Source of the DNA: RGIG8748 sp045532255
GTDB lineage: Bacteria; Bacillota; Clostridia; UMGS1810
Reading direction: 5' to 3'
NCBI GenBank assembly: GCA_045532255.1
Contig: JAZSFO010000003.1
Coordinates: forward strand, 1-42,334
Length of the DNA: 42,334 bases
A model generated the notes under the pieces. That model saw only the letters and a list, made by a program, of their open reading frames with translations, ran no database searches and was not told where the DNA came from. The position numbers were made by a program, and so were the translations under genes. The stretch's first letter is position 1; every line of letters starts with the position of its first letter. Below, in pieces: positions 24,476 through 32,375 of the stretch.

Positions 24476-25816
24476 TTGGCATTCGAGAATTTGTCCGACA
24501 AACTTCAAAGTGCATTCAAAAAGTTAAGAGGCAAGGGTAAGATAAACGAATCCGATCTTAAAGCGGCAATGCGAGAGGTTAAACTTGCACTTCTGGAAGC
24601 AGATGTCAACTTCCGTGTTGTTAAGGATTTTATAAATTCCGTTTCGGAAAAGGCACTTGGTTCTAATGTGCTCGAGAGCCTTACCCCTGCACAACAGGTA
24701 ATAAAAATAGTTAACGAAGAGCTTACGGTACTTATGGGAACAGAGGTTTCCAAATTAAATTTCGGCTCTCGTTCTCCTGCAGTTATTATGATGGTAGGTC
24801 TTCAGGGTGCAGGTAAAACCACAACAAGTGCCAAGATAGGCGGTATTCTTAAGAATAAGGGAAAAAGACCTATACTTGCCGCGTGCGATGTATACAGACC
24901 CGCCGCAAGAAAACAGCTCAAGGTAGTAGGAGAGCAGCTTGGTGTTCCCGTTTTTTCGATAGACGAATCCAATGATGCTGTTGAGATAGCAAAAAATGCA
25001 GTTGAACATGCAAAACACTACAAAAACGATGTGGTAATCATAGATACCGCGGGACGACTTCATCTCAACGAAGAGCTTATGGATGAGCTTCTTAAGATTA
25101 AGGAAGCGGTTAATCCGTCCGAAATTCTTCTTACAATAGATGCAATGACAGGTCAGGACGCTGTCAATGTTGCAGAGGCTTTTAACGAAAAGCTCGATAT
25201 TACAGGCGTGGTTCTTACCAAGCTCGACGGCGATACCAGGGGCGGTGCGGCATTATCTGTAAGAGCAGTTACGGGAAAGCCGATTAAACTTGTCGGTCAG
25301 GGAGAAAAACTTACTGATCTGGACTTCTTCTATCCGGACAGAATGGCATCGAGAATTCTCGGTATGGGCGATATGCTCACACTCATAGATAAAGCTCAGG
25401 AGGCATTTGACGAAAAGCAGGCAAAGGAGCTTGAACAGAAAATTCGCCGAAATACATTTACGCTCGATGACTATCTTGACCAGATGAAGCAAATTCGCAA
25501 GATGGGTTCGTTTGCCGATATTCTCGGCATGCTCCCCGGAGTAAATAAGCAGGCATTAAACGGTGCAAATATAGACGAAAAAAAGATAGACCGCATACAG
25601 GCAATCATAACATCAATGACACCCAAGGAGAGAAACAATCCGGGGATTATAAATTACAGCCGAAAGAAGCGAATAGCTGACGGAAGCGGTACTAAGCTAC
25701 AGGATGTAAATCAGTTTCTCAAGTCATTTGAGCAGATGCAAAAACTAATGAAACAATTTAGCGATCCGAAGAAGATGAAGCGCTCCATGGGCGGCTTCGG
25801 TAATTTCTTAAGATAG
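24476..25816 (+). CDS. ffh: Signal recognition particle GTPase Ffh
   Basis: The 446-residue SRP54 homologue binds 4.5S/6S RNA and signal sequences of nascent membrane proteins. The N domain leads into the G domain with GLQGAGKTTTSAKIG (P-loop), DTAGRLH (G3) and TKLDGDTRGGAALS (G4 region). The methionine-rich M domain occupies the last about 150 residues (MGSFADILGMLPG; FEQMQKLMKQF). The start is TTG at 24476, placed after GAGGGGGG and giving the standard MAFENLSDKLQSAF beginning; no ATG in frame lies nearby. Confidence 0.98.
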   Translation: MAFENLSDKLQSAFKKLRGKGKINESDLKAAMREVKLALLEADVNFRVVKDFINSVSEKALGSNVLESLTPAQQVIKIVNEELTVLMGTEVSKLNFGSRSPAVIMMVGLQGAGKTTTSAKIGGILKNKGKRPILAACDVYRPAARKQLKVVGEQLGVPVFSIDESNDAVEIAKNAVEHAKHYKNDVVIIDTAGRLHLNEELMDELLKIKEAVNPSEILLTIDAMTGQDAVNVAEAFNEKLDITGVVLTKLDGDTRGGAALSVRAVTGKPIKLVGQGEKLTDLDFFYPDRMASRILGMGDMLTLIDKAQEAFDEKQAKELEQKIRRNTFTLDDYLDQMKQIRKMGSFADILGMLPGVNKQALNGANIDEKKIDRIQAIITSMTPKERNNPGIINYSRKKRIADGSGTKLQDVNQFLKSFEQMQKLMKQFSDPKKMKRSMGGFGNFLR

Positions 25817-25858
25817 CAATTAAATATTGTTTATAAATTATTTTGGAGGTGAATTTTA

Positions 25859-26101
25859 ATGGTTAAAATTCGTTTGAAGAGAATGGGTGCAAAGAAAGCT
25901 CCTTTCTACAGAGTAGTAGTTGCTGATTCAAGATATCCCAGAAACGGCAGATTTATCGAAGAAATTGGTACATTTGACCCCAAGACAGAGCCTTCTACAA
26001 TCAAGATTGATGCAGAAAAGGCTAACAAGTGGCTTGCAACAGGTGCACAGCCTACTGATACTGTTAAGGAACTTCTCAAAATCAGTGGTATAATCAAATA
26101 A
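25859..26101 (+). CDS. rpsP: 30S ribosomal protein S16
   Basis: An 80-residue protein beginning MVKIRLKRMGAKKAPFYRVV and containing DSRYPRNGRFIEEIGTFDP, the S16 signatures. GGAGGTGA precedes the ATG. It follows ffh by 42 bp and is part of the conserved ffh-rpsP-khpA-rimM-trmD-rplS block. Confidence 0.98.
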   Translation: MVKIRLKRMGAKKAPFYRVVVADSRYPRNGRFIEEIGTFDPKTEPSTIKIDAEKANKWLATGAQPTDTVKELLKISGIIK

Positions 26102-26121
26102 TCATCGGGAGGATATGTCTT

Positions 26122-26352
26122 ATGAAAGAGTTATTAGAATATATTGCAAAAGCTCTTGTTGACTTTCCAGATGATGTCACCGTTACAGAGGTTGACGGCG
26201 ATCAGACCACCGTTCTTGAGCTTCGTGTCAACGAAGCCGATATGGGTAAGGTTATCGGTAAGCAGGGCAGAATTGCCAAGTCTATCCGTGCGCTTATCAA
26301 AGCGGCATCGGGCAGAGGCAGCAAGCGCGTTGTTGTCGAAATAGTTCAATAA
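26122..26352 (+). CDS. khpA: KH-domain RNA-binding protein KhpA
   Basis: A 76-residue protein with a single KH domain; the GxxG loop is GKQG in MGKVIGKQGRIAKSIRAL. It ends RVVVEIVQ, like YlqC/KhpA of other Firmicutes. KhpA binds RNA with KhpB and influences division and RNA metabolism in streptococci. GGGAGG lies upstream. It occupies the usual position between rpsP and rimM. Confidence 0.95.
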   Translation: MKELLEYIAKALVDFPDDVTVTEVDGDQTTVLELRVNEADMGKVIGKQGRIAKSIRALIKAASGRGSKRVVVEIVQ

Positions 26353-26360
26353 TTCAATTG

Positions 26361-26434
26361 AAAAGAGGCTGTAACAAAATGATTTTGGGCATATGATGGC
26401 CGCAGAGCGTTCATTTTGTTATAGTCTCTTTTTT
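26361..26434 (+). terminator. Long-stem hairpin with T tract between khpA and rimM
   Basis: Arms 26363-26382 and 26411-26430 form a 20-bp stem (some G-U pairs) around a loop of about 28 nt, followed by T residues. It looks like a terminator but lies within a normally uninterrupted operon, 25 bp before rimM. It may be partial, conditional, or an inserted repeat. Confidence 0.7.
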
Positions 26435-26459
26435 AAGCAATTGTTTAGAGAGGTATATT

Positions 26460-26957
26460 ATGGACAAACTGATTGATGTGGGACAGATAGTAAATACGCA
26501 CGGACTTAAGGGTGAGGTAAAGGTTAATATAAGAACAGACTGCCCCGAGGTCTTTGAGCTTTTTGAATCGGTATATACAGATAATGGAACCGAATATGAG
26601 GTTAAAGGTGTCCGTTATCAAAAGGGATGCGTTCTTCTTAAACTCAAGGGCATAGACGATGTGGACAAAGCCGAAAGAATGAGGGGAACAGTAATCTATG
26701 CCAAGAGAGATATATTTTCTGATCTTCCTGAGGATACCTATCTTGTTGCGGACATTATAGGGCTTAAGGTCAGGGAGGCGCAAACCGAGTACGGCACGGT
26801 TACAGATGTGCTTACAACAGGAAGCAACGATGTCTATGCCGTAAAGGACCAAAACGGAAAAATGATATATATACCTGCAATAAAAAGTGTGGTTCAGGAT
26901 ATTGACACAGAGTCGGGATATATAGAAATAATTATGCCAAAAGGACTTATTGACTGA
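26460..26957 (+). CDS. rimM: 16S rRNA processing protein RimM
   Basis: A 165-residue protein with the RimM N-terminal domain (IDVGQIVNTHGLKGEVKVN) and a PRC-barrel C-terminus (GSNDVYAVKDQNGKMIYIPA). It assists 30S head assembly around S19. GAGAGG precedes the ATG. No promoter was found after the hairpin upstream, so expression probably depends on read-through. The stop lies 1 bp before trmD. Confidence 0.96.
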   Translation: MDKLIDVGQIVNTHGLKGEVKVNIRTDCPEVFELFESVYTDNGTEYEVKGVRYQKGCVLLKLKGIDDVDKAERMRGTVIYAKRDIFSDLPEDTYLVADIIGLKVREAQTEYGTVTDVLTTGSNDVYAVKDQNGKMIYIPAIKSVVQDIDTESGYIEIIMPKGLID

Positions 26958-26958
26958 T

Positions 26959-27669
26959 ATGAGATTTCATGTACTTACACTCTTTCCCGAGATGTTTTCG
27001 GGCGTTTTGCACGACAGTATGCTTGGCAGAGCAGAAAAAAAGAGTATTATAGAATTTAATATAATAAATATAAGAGATTTTGCCGTAAATAAGCACAAGA
27101 GAGTAGATGATTATCCGTACGGCGGAGGAAGAGGCATGGTTATGCAGGCAGAGCCTATATATAATGCCTATAAGAGCATTTGCGATAATAATTCCGATAC
27201 CAAGCCGTATGTAATATATATGTCGCCAAAGGGCAAGGTTTTCGATCAGAAAAAGGCTGTTATGCTAAGCAGTATGGAGGACCTTGTAATTCTTTGCGGT
27301 CACTACGAGGGAATAGACCAGAGAATAATAGACGAGATAGTGGATGAAGAGATATCAATAGGCGATTATGTTCTTACCGGCGGAGAGATACCTGCTATGG
27401 CAGTTATAGACTGCGTGAGCCGTATGGTTGAGGGAGTTCTTTCCAACGAGGACAGCTTTACCGATGAGTCGCACTATTCGGGACTTCTGGAATATCCGCA
27501 TTATACAAGACCGCCTGTTTTTATGGGCAGGGAAGTGCCCGAGGTACTGCTGAGCGGAAATCACGCCTTGATTTCCAAGTGGCGAATGGAAAAATCCCTA
27601 GAAGAAACCGAAAAAAAGAGACCCGATATGATGGAAAAATACAAGAAAAATATTTTTGCAAAAAAATGA
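26959..27669 (+). CDS. trmD: tRNA (guanine-N1)-methyltransferase, m1G37
   Basis: A 236-residue SPOUT enzyme that methylates G37 of tRNAs and prevents frameshifting. Signatures are YPYGGGRGMVMQAEP, YMSPKGKVFDQ, LCGHYEGIDQRI and ISIGDYVLTGGEIPAM, the last forming the knot and AdoMet site. I start at ATG 26959, which gives MRFHVLTLFPEMF as in the family and follows AAAGGA; a TTG 9 nt upstream would overlap rimM. Confidence 0.98.
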   Translation: MRFHVLTLFPEMFSGVLHDSMLGRAEKKSIIEFNIINIRDFAVNKHKRVDDYPYGGGRGMVMQAEPIYNAYKSICDNNSDTKPYVIYMSPKGKVFDQKKAVMLSSMEDLVILCGHYEGIDQRIIDEIVDEEISIGDYVLTGGEIPAMAVIDCVSRMVEGVLSNEDSFTDESHYSGLLEYPHYTRPPVFMGREVPEVLLSGNHALISKWRMEKSLEETEKKRPDMMEKYKKNIFAKK

Positions 27670-27677
27670 AAAAATGC

Positions 27678-27706
27678 TTGCATTTTCCATAGATTTGTGG
27701 TACAAT
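27678..27706 (+). promoter_or_regulatory. Sigma-A-type promoter of rplS
   Basis: -35 TTGCAT (27678-27683), a 17-bp spacer, and -10 TACAAT (27701-27706), starting 8 bp after the trmD stop. rplS can therefore be transcribed separately from the upstream genes. Confidence 0.82.
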
Positions 27707-27712
27707 ACCTAA

Positions 27713-27801
27713 TTGTATACGGGTGGTCCTCTGCAAATGATTTCATGAGGAAATCAAACAGTGCTTTGCAAGAACGCCTACGGAGAGAGGAGGATATAAA
27801 T
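27713..27801 (+). ncRNA. Possible L19 autoregulatory leader
   Basis: About 89 nt of leader precede rplS. It contains TCCTC (27727-27731) pairing with GAGGA (27748-27752) around a 16-nt loop, and a purine-rich end with the ribosome binding site. Firmicutes rplS genes often carry an L19-binding leader at this place. No terminator is seen in it, so control would be at translation. Family membership is unproven. Confidence 0.4.
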
Positions 27802-28143
27802 ATGGATATTATTGAAAGCTTAACAAGTGCACAGTTAAGAACAGACCTTCCTGAGCTTTGCATAGGTGATACCGTTAAGGTTCATGTGCTTATCAAAGAA
27901 GGTTCCAGAGAAAGAATCCAGGTGTTTGAAGGAACAATCATTTCCAAGAAACACGGCGGTATTACAGAAACCTTTACTGTAAGAAGAATTTCTTACGGTG
28001 TAGGCGTGGAAAGAACTTTCCCTGTAAATTCTCCTAAGCTTGCCAAAATCGAAGTTGTCAGAAAAGGTAAAGTCAGAAGAGCTAAGCTCTACTACCTGCG
28101 TGACAGAGTCGGCAAGGCAACAAGAGTTAAAGAGAAAATATAA
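27802..28143 (+). CDS. rplS: 50S ribosomal protein L19
   Basis: A 113-residue protein with the L19 signatures GDTVKVHVLIKEGSRERIQ, FEGTIISKKHGG and TFTVRRISYGVGVERTFP. GGAGG lies 9 nt before ATG 27802, and the protein then begins at the expected family start; longer versions would include the leader. L19 sits at the 30S-50S interface. Confidence 0.98.
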   Translation: MDIIESLTSAQLRTDLPELCIGDTVKVHVLIKEGSRERIQVFEGTIISKKHGGITETFTVRRISYGVGVERTFPVNSPKLAKIEVVRKGKVRRAKLYYLRDRVGKATRVKEKI

Positions 28144-28153
28144 CCACTTGTTT

Positions 28154-28236
28154 GTAAAGAGGACATGCGTGTCCTCTTTACACAACTGCGCACACAACGG
28201 CTATGGTCAAGGGATTGTCCATAGCTTTTAATTTTT
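28154..28236 (+). terminator. Hairpin followed by an intrinsic terminator after rplS
   Basis: The first hairpin is a perfect 12-bp stem with a TGCG loop (28154-28181) without a T tract. The second (28200-28225) has an 11-bp stem with one mismatch and is followed by TTTTAATTTTT. Together they separate rplS from lepB. Confidence 0.75.
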
Positions 28237-28237
28237 A

Positions 28238-28262
28238 GACGCATTTGCGAGTATTTTAACAA
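28238..28262 (+). repeat. 25-nt exact direct repeat, copy 1 (upstream of lepB)
   Basis: The segment begins GACGCATTTGCGAG and ends TATTTTAACAA. It is identical to 30551-30575, which lies inside the inverted-repeat element after rnhB. Flanking sequences of the two copies differ. Here it ends directly before the lepB ribosome binding site. Confidence 0.85.
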
Positions 28263-28278
28263 TGGGAGGTATATTATA

Positions 28279-28887
28279 ATGGAAAACGAAGAAATTTTAG
28301 AACAGATAACAGAAGAAGTCCCCGCACCCAAAAAGAATTGGAAGAAGGAAGCACTTGATTGGACACTGTCTATTGCAATAGCAATAGTTATTGCACTTGT
28401 TATCCGCAATTTTGTTTTTACTATGGTTAAGGTAGAGGGCGAGAGCATGCATCCGACACTATCGGACGGCGATAAGCTTTTTACACGGATTATAGGATAT
28501 TCCAAGCCGAGTCAGGGAGATATTATTATCTTTAACCCGCCTCTTGGCGAGAGCGACCGCAGTCCCAATAAGGATATTGCATATGTAAAGAGAGTTATTG
28601 CAACAGAGGGACAGACCGTAGATATTACCCCGTATGGAGAAATAACGGTTGACGGCGAGGTTCTTAAGGAGGACTATATTTCCGAAACGATAAAAACCGT
28701 TGCAGTTAACGGAACACAATTTCCGTTTGAGGTTCCAAAGGATACAGTATTTGTACTTGGAGATAACAGAAACCGAAGCCATGACAGCCGAAGCAGAGAT
28801 GTAGGCGCAGTTCCGCTTGATAACATCATAGGCAAGGCACAGCTTAGGCTTTTACCCATCAGCAGTATAGGAACATTATATAAATAA
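28279..28887 (+). CDS. lepB: Type I signal peptidase
   Basis: A 202-residue enzyme with an acidic cytoplasmic N-terminus, one membrane helix (ALDWTLSIAIAIVIALVIRN), and the S26 catalytic domain outside. The catalytic serine lies in EGESMHPTL and the general-base lysine in YVKRVIATEG. GDNRNRSHDSRSRD is the conserved box E. It removes signal peptides from exported proteins such as the S41 and GH18 proteins in this window. GGGAGG precedes the ATG. rbgA follows 12 bp downstream. Confidence 0.96.
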   Translation: MENEEILEQITEEVPAPKKNWKKEALDWTLSIAIAIVIALVIRNFVFTMVKVEGESMHPTLSDGDKLFTRIIGYSKPSQGDIIIFNPPLGESDRSPNKDIAYVKRVIATEGQTVDITPYGEITVDGEVLKEDYISETIKTVAVNGTQFPFEVPKDTVFVLGDNRNRSHDSRSRDVGAVPLDNIIGKAQLRLLPISSIGTLYK

Positions 28888-28899
28888 GGATTGATATAT

Positions 28900-29766
28900 A
28901 TGGATATACAGTGGTATCCCGGTCATATGACCAAGACCCGAAGAATGATGGAAGAAAATCAAAAGCTCATAGATATAGTAGTTGAGCTTCTTGATGCCAG
29001 AATTCCCCTGAGCAGCCGAAATCCTGCAATTGACGAGATATTTCCGACAAAGCCCAGACTTGTTGTTCTCAACAAGTCGGATATAGCTGACCCCGTAATT
29101 ACAAAAGAGTGGGAGAGATACTTTGCAGAAAAAGGCGTAAGTGTCAAAAGTATATCATCCACATCAGGAAAATCACTTAATGATATATTTTCGTCATGTA
29201 AGGAAGCGCTTAAGGATAAGATTGAGCATGACAGACAAAGAGGACTTGTAAACAGACCTGTCAAAATGATGGTCGTAGGAATACCAAATGTAGGCAAGTC
29301 ATCGTTTATAAATAAGCTTTCGGGCAAAAAGAGTGCCGCAACAGGCGACAGACCCGGAGTAACAAGGGGAAAACAGTGGATTCGCCTTGCTAATTCATTT
29401 GAGCTTTTGGATACCCCGGGTATTCTCTGGCCCAAGTTTGAAGATGTCTCAGTAGGAGAAAAGCTGGCATTTACAGGAGCAATCAAGGATGAGATTATGG
29501 ACATCGAGGAGATTGCAGTAAGACTTCTTGTTCTTCTCAGGGACAAATATCCTCAAAGCCTCAAAGAGAGATATAAGATGGATGACATAGACGGACTTGA
29601 GGGCTATGAGCTTCTTACACTTTTGGGAAAAAAGAGAGGCTTTGTTGTGTCGGGCGGAGAGATAGACACCGAGAGGGCAGCCAAGATACTTATGGATGAA
29701 TTCCGTGCATCAAAGCTGGGTAAAATCTCACTCGAAAGACCTGCTGATTTTGATTTGGAGTGCTGA
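28900..29766 (+). CDS. rbgA: Ribosome biogenesis GTPase RbgA (YlqF)
   Basis: A 288-residue circularly permuted GTPase needed for late 50S assembly. It begins MDIQWYPGHMTKTRR, as in YlqF. The motif order is G4 NKSD, then G1 GIPNVGKSSFINKL, then G3 DTPGILWP, which is the permuted arrangement. ATG 28900 is chosen with AAGGA 9 nt upstream. It ends 2 bp before rnhB, in the conserved rplS-lepB-rbgA-rnhB order. Confidence 0.97.
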   Translation: MDIQWYPGHMTKTRRMMEENQKLIDIVVELLDARIPLSSRNPAIDEIFPTKPRLVVLNKSDIADPVITKEWERYFAEKGVSVKSISSTSGKSLNDIFSSCKEALKDKIEHDRQRGLVNRPVKMMVVGIPNVGKSSFINKLSGKKSAATGDRPGVTRGKQWIRLANSFELLDTPGILWPKFEDVSVGEKLAFTGAIKDEIMDIEEIAVRLLVLLRDKYPQSLKERYKMDDIDGLEGYELLTLLGKKRGFVVSGGEIDTERAAKILMDEFRASKLGKISLERPADFDLEC

Positions 29767-29768
29767 AG

Positions 29769-30401
29769 ATGGATATGCTTGAATTTGAAAACAAATATTA
29801 CGACAAGGGCTTAAAGTATATTGCAGGAGTTGATGAAGCGGGCAGAGGACCGCTTGCAGGTCCTGTTTTTGCCGCTGCCGTTATATTTGATAAAGACACA
29901 GTTATACCCGAAATAAATGATTCCAAAAAGCTTACCGAAAAAAAGCGTGAGGAATTATTTGATGTAATCATCAAAAAGGCTCTATGCTATAATATTGTGT
30001 CTGTTGACGAAAAGGAAATAGACCGCATCAATATCCTTAACGCCACATTAAAATGCTTTGAGCTTGCAGTATCAGGACTTACCATAACTCCCGATGTGGC
30101 ACTTATAGACGGCAACAGATGCGGTAATATGCCGGTTGAGTACGAAACCATAGTCAAAGGCGATGCAAAAAGTATGTCCGTTGCCGCAGCATCAATACTT
30201 GCAAAGGTGTCAAGGGACAGATATATTACAGAGCTAGATAAAGTCTATCCCGAGTATAACTTCAAAAAGCACAAGGGCTACGGCACAAAGGAGCACAGAG
30301 AGGCAATAGCAAAATACGGTCCGTGCCCCATACACCGCATGACATTTGGCGGAGTAAGCAGTTGCGTCAGTACACAAACACGCCAAAAACAAGTAAAATA
30401 G
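29769..30401 (+). CDS. rnhB: Ribonuclease HII with a C-terminus replaced by an inserted element
   Basis: A 210-residue enzyme that cuts RNA in RNA-DNA hybrids. The catalytic Asp-Glu pair is in AGVDEAGRGPLAG; NDSKKLTEKKREEL and ALIDGNRCG supply further active-site residues, and HKGYGTKEHREAI is the usual C-terminal motif. I start at ATG 29769, 8 nt after GGAG. The expected family end follows HRMTFGGV. From 30357 on, the codons belong to an inverted-repeat element, which contributes 14 residues (SSCVSTQTRQKQVK) and the stop codon. Catalytic parts are complete, so the enzyme is probably active. Confidence 0.95.
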   Translation: MDMLEFENKYYDKGLKYIAGVDEAGRGPLAGPVFAAAVIFDKDTVIPEINDSKKLTEKKREELFDVIIKKALCYNIVSVDEKEIDRINILNATLKCFELAVSGLTITPDVALIDGNRCGNMPVEYETIVKGDAKSMSVAAASILAKVSRDRYITELDKVYPEYNFKKHKGYGTKEHREAIAKYGPCPIHRMTFGGVSSCVSTQTRQKQVK

Positions 30402-30630
30402 CCATTTCTCATCGTCCGCGGTCCGGAGATACAGAAGTATTTCTGCACCCTTCCGCCTTGATAAATAGCTATTTTATCTTGTTTTGGGTTCAAAGAATTT
30501 TCGGTGCTGTGTTTTTGCGTCAATGCGAGGCAAAAACACAGCAAATGCTTGACGCATTTGCGAGTATTTTAACAAAGCAGTGGCGTAAAAACACGTACCT
30601 AAAACATGTTTGGGTACTGACGCAACTGCT
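30357..30630. mobile_element. 274-bp inverted-repeat element (MITE-like), no coding capacity
   Basis: The ends are inverted repeats: 17 bp perfect (30357-30373 with 30614-30630), extending to 24 bp with one mismatch. Nested inside are an imperfect long stem (30383-30402 with 30467-30486), a perfect 13-bp stem (30506-30518 with 30530-30542) and a perfect 8-bp stem (30541-30548 with 30554-30561). No open frame inside resembles a transposase. It lies between rnhB and yraN, overlapping the rnhB 3' end. I see no clear target-site duplication. A MITE or REP-like repeat fits best; a structured RNA is the alternative. Confidence 0.7.
30551..30575 (+). repeat. 25-nt exact direct repeat, copy 2 (inside the rnhB element)
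   Basis: It is identical to 28238-28262. In this copy the first part is the right arm of a small hairpin within the 274-bp element, suggesting that the lepB copy is a fragment of a second element. Confidence 0.85.
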
Positions 30631-30646
30631 AAAGGGAGCATGTACG

Positions 30647-30994
30647 ATGAATACCCATCTTGCAGGGAAAAAAGGCGAGGATATCGCAGTAGAATATCTT
30701 GAGGAAAATGGATATAATATATTAAAAAGAAACTACAGAGCCGCAGGGGGCGAGATAGACATTATTGCAAAGAAAGGCACACATCTTGCATTTGTAGAGG
30801 TTAAATCACGCAGAAACAGTGCCTACGGTCTTCCGTCCGATGCGGTTGATTTTCATAAGAAGCGCAAAATAATACAATGTGCCAGAGCATTTATAATGCG
30901 GTACAATCAATATGAGGATATTTCTTTTGATGTTTGCGAAATATATACCGAGGACAGAACCATCAACTATATAGAATGTGCTTTTGATGCATAA
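30647..30994 (+). CDS. YraN family (UPF0102) nuclease-like protein
   Basis: A 115-residue protein with the UPF0102 pattern: GKKGEDIAVEYLEENGYNIL, then NYRAAGGEIDIIAKKG and FVEVKSR. The spacing E, D, ExK matches a PD-(D/E)xK nuclease core related to Holliday-junction resolvases; no activity is firmly established for the family. ATG 30647 follows AAAGGGAG directly after the inverted-repeat element. The rnhB-yraN order is conserved in Firmicutes. The 96 nt after its stop (30995-31090) show no clear terminator. Confidence 0.92.
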   Translation: MNTHLAGKKGEDIAVEYLEENGYNILKRNYRAAGGEIDIIAKKGTHLAFVEVKSRRNSAYGLPSDAVDFHKKRKIIQCARAFIMRYNQYEDISFDVCEIYTEDRTINYIECAFDA

Positions 30995-31090
30995 AACTGG
31001 CAATTTTCAACATCAAAATTTCAAAACCTCAAATTTTTTTGCCCAAAAAGGCGAAAATTAACTAAAAATTGAAATTTTTCCTTCGCAAAC

Positions 31091-31119
31091 TTGCATTTCT
31101 GCTTTTTCTATGATAGAAT
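31091..31119 (+). promoter_or_regulatory. Sigma-A-type promoter of the aminotransferase gene
   Basis: -35 TTGCAT (31091-31096), a 17-bp spacer, and -10 TAGAAT (31114-31119), 45 bp upstream of the start codon. Confidence 0.75.
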
Positions 31120-31163
31120 GGTAAAGTATTATAATATATCTGTGATAAGTGGAGGAACATTTA

Positions 31164-32351
31164 ATGGAAATTTCAAAAAAATTCAAGGCTATTTCACCTT
31201 CGCCCACACTGCTTATAGATTCCAAATTCAAGCAGATGAAAGCAGAAGGTATGGATGTTGTAGGATTCGGTGCAGGCGAGCCTGACTTTGATACACCTCA
31301 GCATATTAAGGAAGCGGCAATCAATGCCATTAACGAAGGTTTTACAAAATATACACCTGCTTCGGGAACTCTGGAGCTGAAAAAAGCAATATGCGAAAAG
31401 TTCTTAAGCGATAACGGTCTTAGTTATCTTCCCGAAAATATAGTAGTAAGCAACGGTGCCAAGCATTCGCTTATCAATACCTTCGGAGCTATATTAAATC
31501 CCGGAGACGAGGTTATAATTCCCGCTCCCTATTGGGTGAGCTATCCCGAGATGGTTAAGTATTGTGACGGTGTTCCCGTTGTGCTTTATACCAAGGAAGA
31601 GAACGGATTTAAGTTTTCTGCAGAAGATTTCAAGGCTTCTATAACAGATAAGACGCGTGCAATAGTTCTCAACAGTCCCTCAAATCCTACAGGTATGGTA
31701 TATACCCGCGAGGAGCTTAAAGCAATTGCAGAGGTAGCTGTAGAGAATAATATATATGTTGTGTCCGATGAAATATATGAATATCTTGTATATGACGGAG
31801 CAGAGCATGTGAGCATAGCATCGCTTGGAGATAAGATAAAGGACCTTACAATCATTATCAACGGAGTATCCAAGACATATGCAATGACAGGATGGAGAAT
31901 AGGATATACAGCATCAAATGCTACTATAGCAAAGGCGATGAGCAATGTTCAGAGCCATACCACATCCAACCCGAATTCTATTGCACAGGCTGCAACCGTT
32001 GCAGCATTAAAGGGTCCCAAGGATGACCTCGAAATGATGATTAAAGCGTTTGACGAAAGACGCAAATATATGGCAGACAGAATAAATTCAATAGACGGTG
32101 TGAGCTGTCTTACACCCAAGGGTGCATTTTATGTTATGATGAACATAAGTGCCCTCAAAGGCAAAAAAATCGCAGGCAGAGTAATAGAAACTGCGGATGA
32201 TTTTGCAGGAGTATTCCTTGATGAAGAGCTTGTTGCAGTTGTACCGGGCAACGGATTTGATGCACCGGATTATGTACGCTGGTCATATGCAACAAGTCTG
32301 GATAATATCAAAGAAGGTATTGACAGATTGGAGAGACTTCTCGCAAAGTAA
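31164..32351 (+). CDS. Pyridoxal-phosphate aminotransferase, class I/II (aspartate aminotransferase-like)
   Basis: A 395-residue fold-type I aminotransferase. VVGFGAGEPDFDTPQHI, NSPSNPTGMVY and the PLP-lysine motif NGVSKTYAMTGWRIGY are of the AspC/AspB Igamma type; the lysine lies in GVSKTY. It likely moves amino groups between aspartate and 2-oxoglutarate, but aromatic or branched substrates cannot be excluded. That matters here because the T-box operons downstream would need an aminotransferase for Phe and Leu. Start ATG 31164 follows GGAGG; GTG 31149 lies before that site. Confidence 0.93.
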   Translation: MEISKKFKAISPSPTLLIDSKFKQMKAEGMDVVGFGAGEPDFDTPQHIKEAAINAINEGFTKYTPASGTLELKKAICEKFLSDNGLSYLPENIVVSNGAKHSLINTFGAILNPGDEVIIPAPYWVSYPEMVKYCDGVPVVLYTKEENGFKFSAEDFKASITDKTRAIVLNSPSNPTGMVYTREELKAIAEVAVENNIYVVSDEIYEYLVYDGAEHVSIASLGDKIKDLTIIINGVSKTYAMTGWRIGYTASNATIAKAMSNVQSHTTSNPNSIAQAATVAALKGPKDDLEMMIKAFDERRKYMADRINSIDGVSCLTPKGAFYVMMNISALKGKKIAGRVIETADDFAGVFLDEELVAVVPGNGFDAPDYVRWSYATSLDNIKEGIDRLERLLAK

Positions 32352-32375
32352 AAACCAACGGAGGACTTTTGGTAT

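Noticed and set aside
30278..30544. Minus-strand open frame across the rnhB 3' end and the inverted-repeat element
   Set aside because: No ribosome binding site and no family similarity; it arises from the repeats and the reverse of rnhB.
30357..30630. CRISPR or tRNA-like structure in the rnhB-yraN spacer
   Set aside because: There is no regular repeat-spacer pattern and no tRNA cloverleaf; the repeats are inverted and nested.
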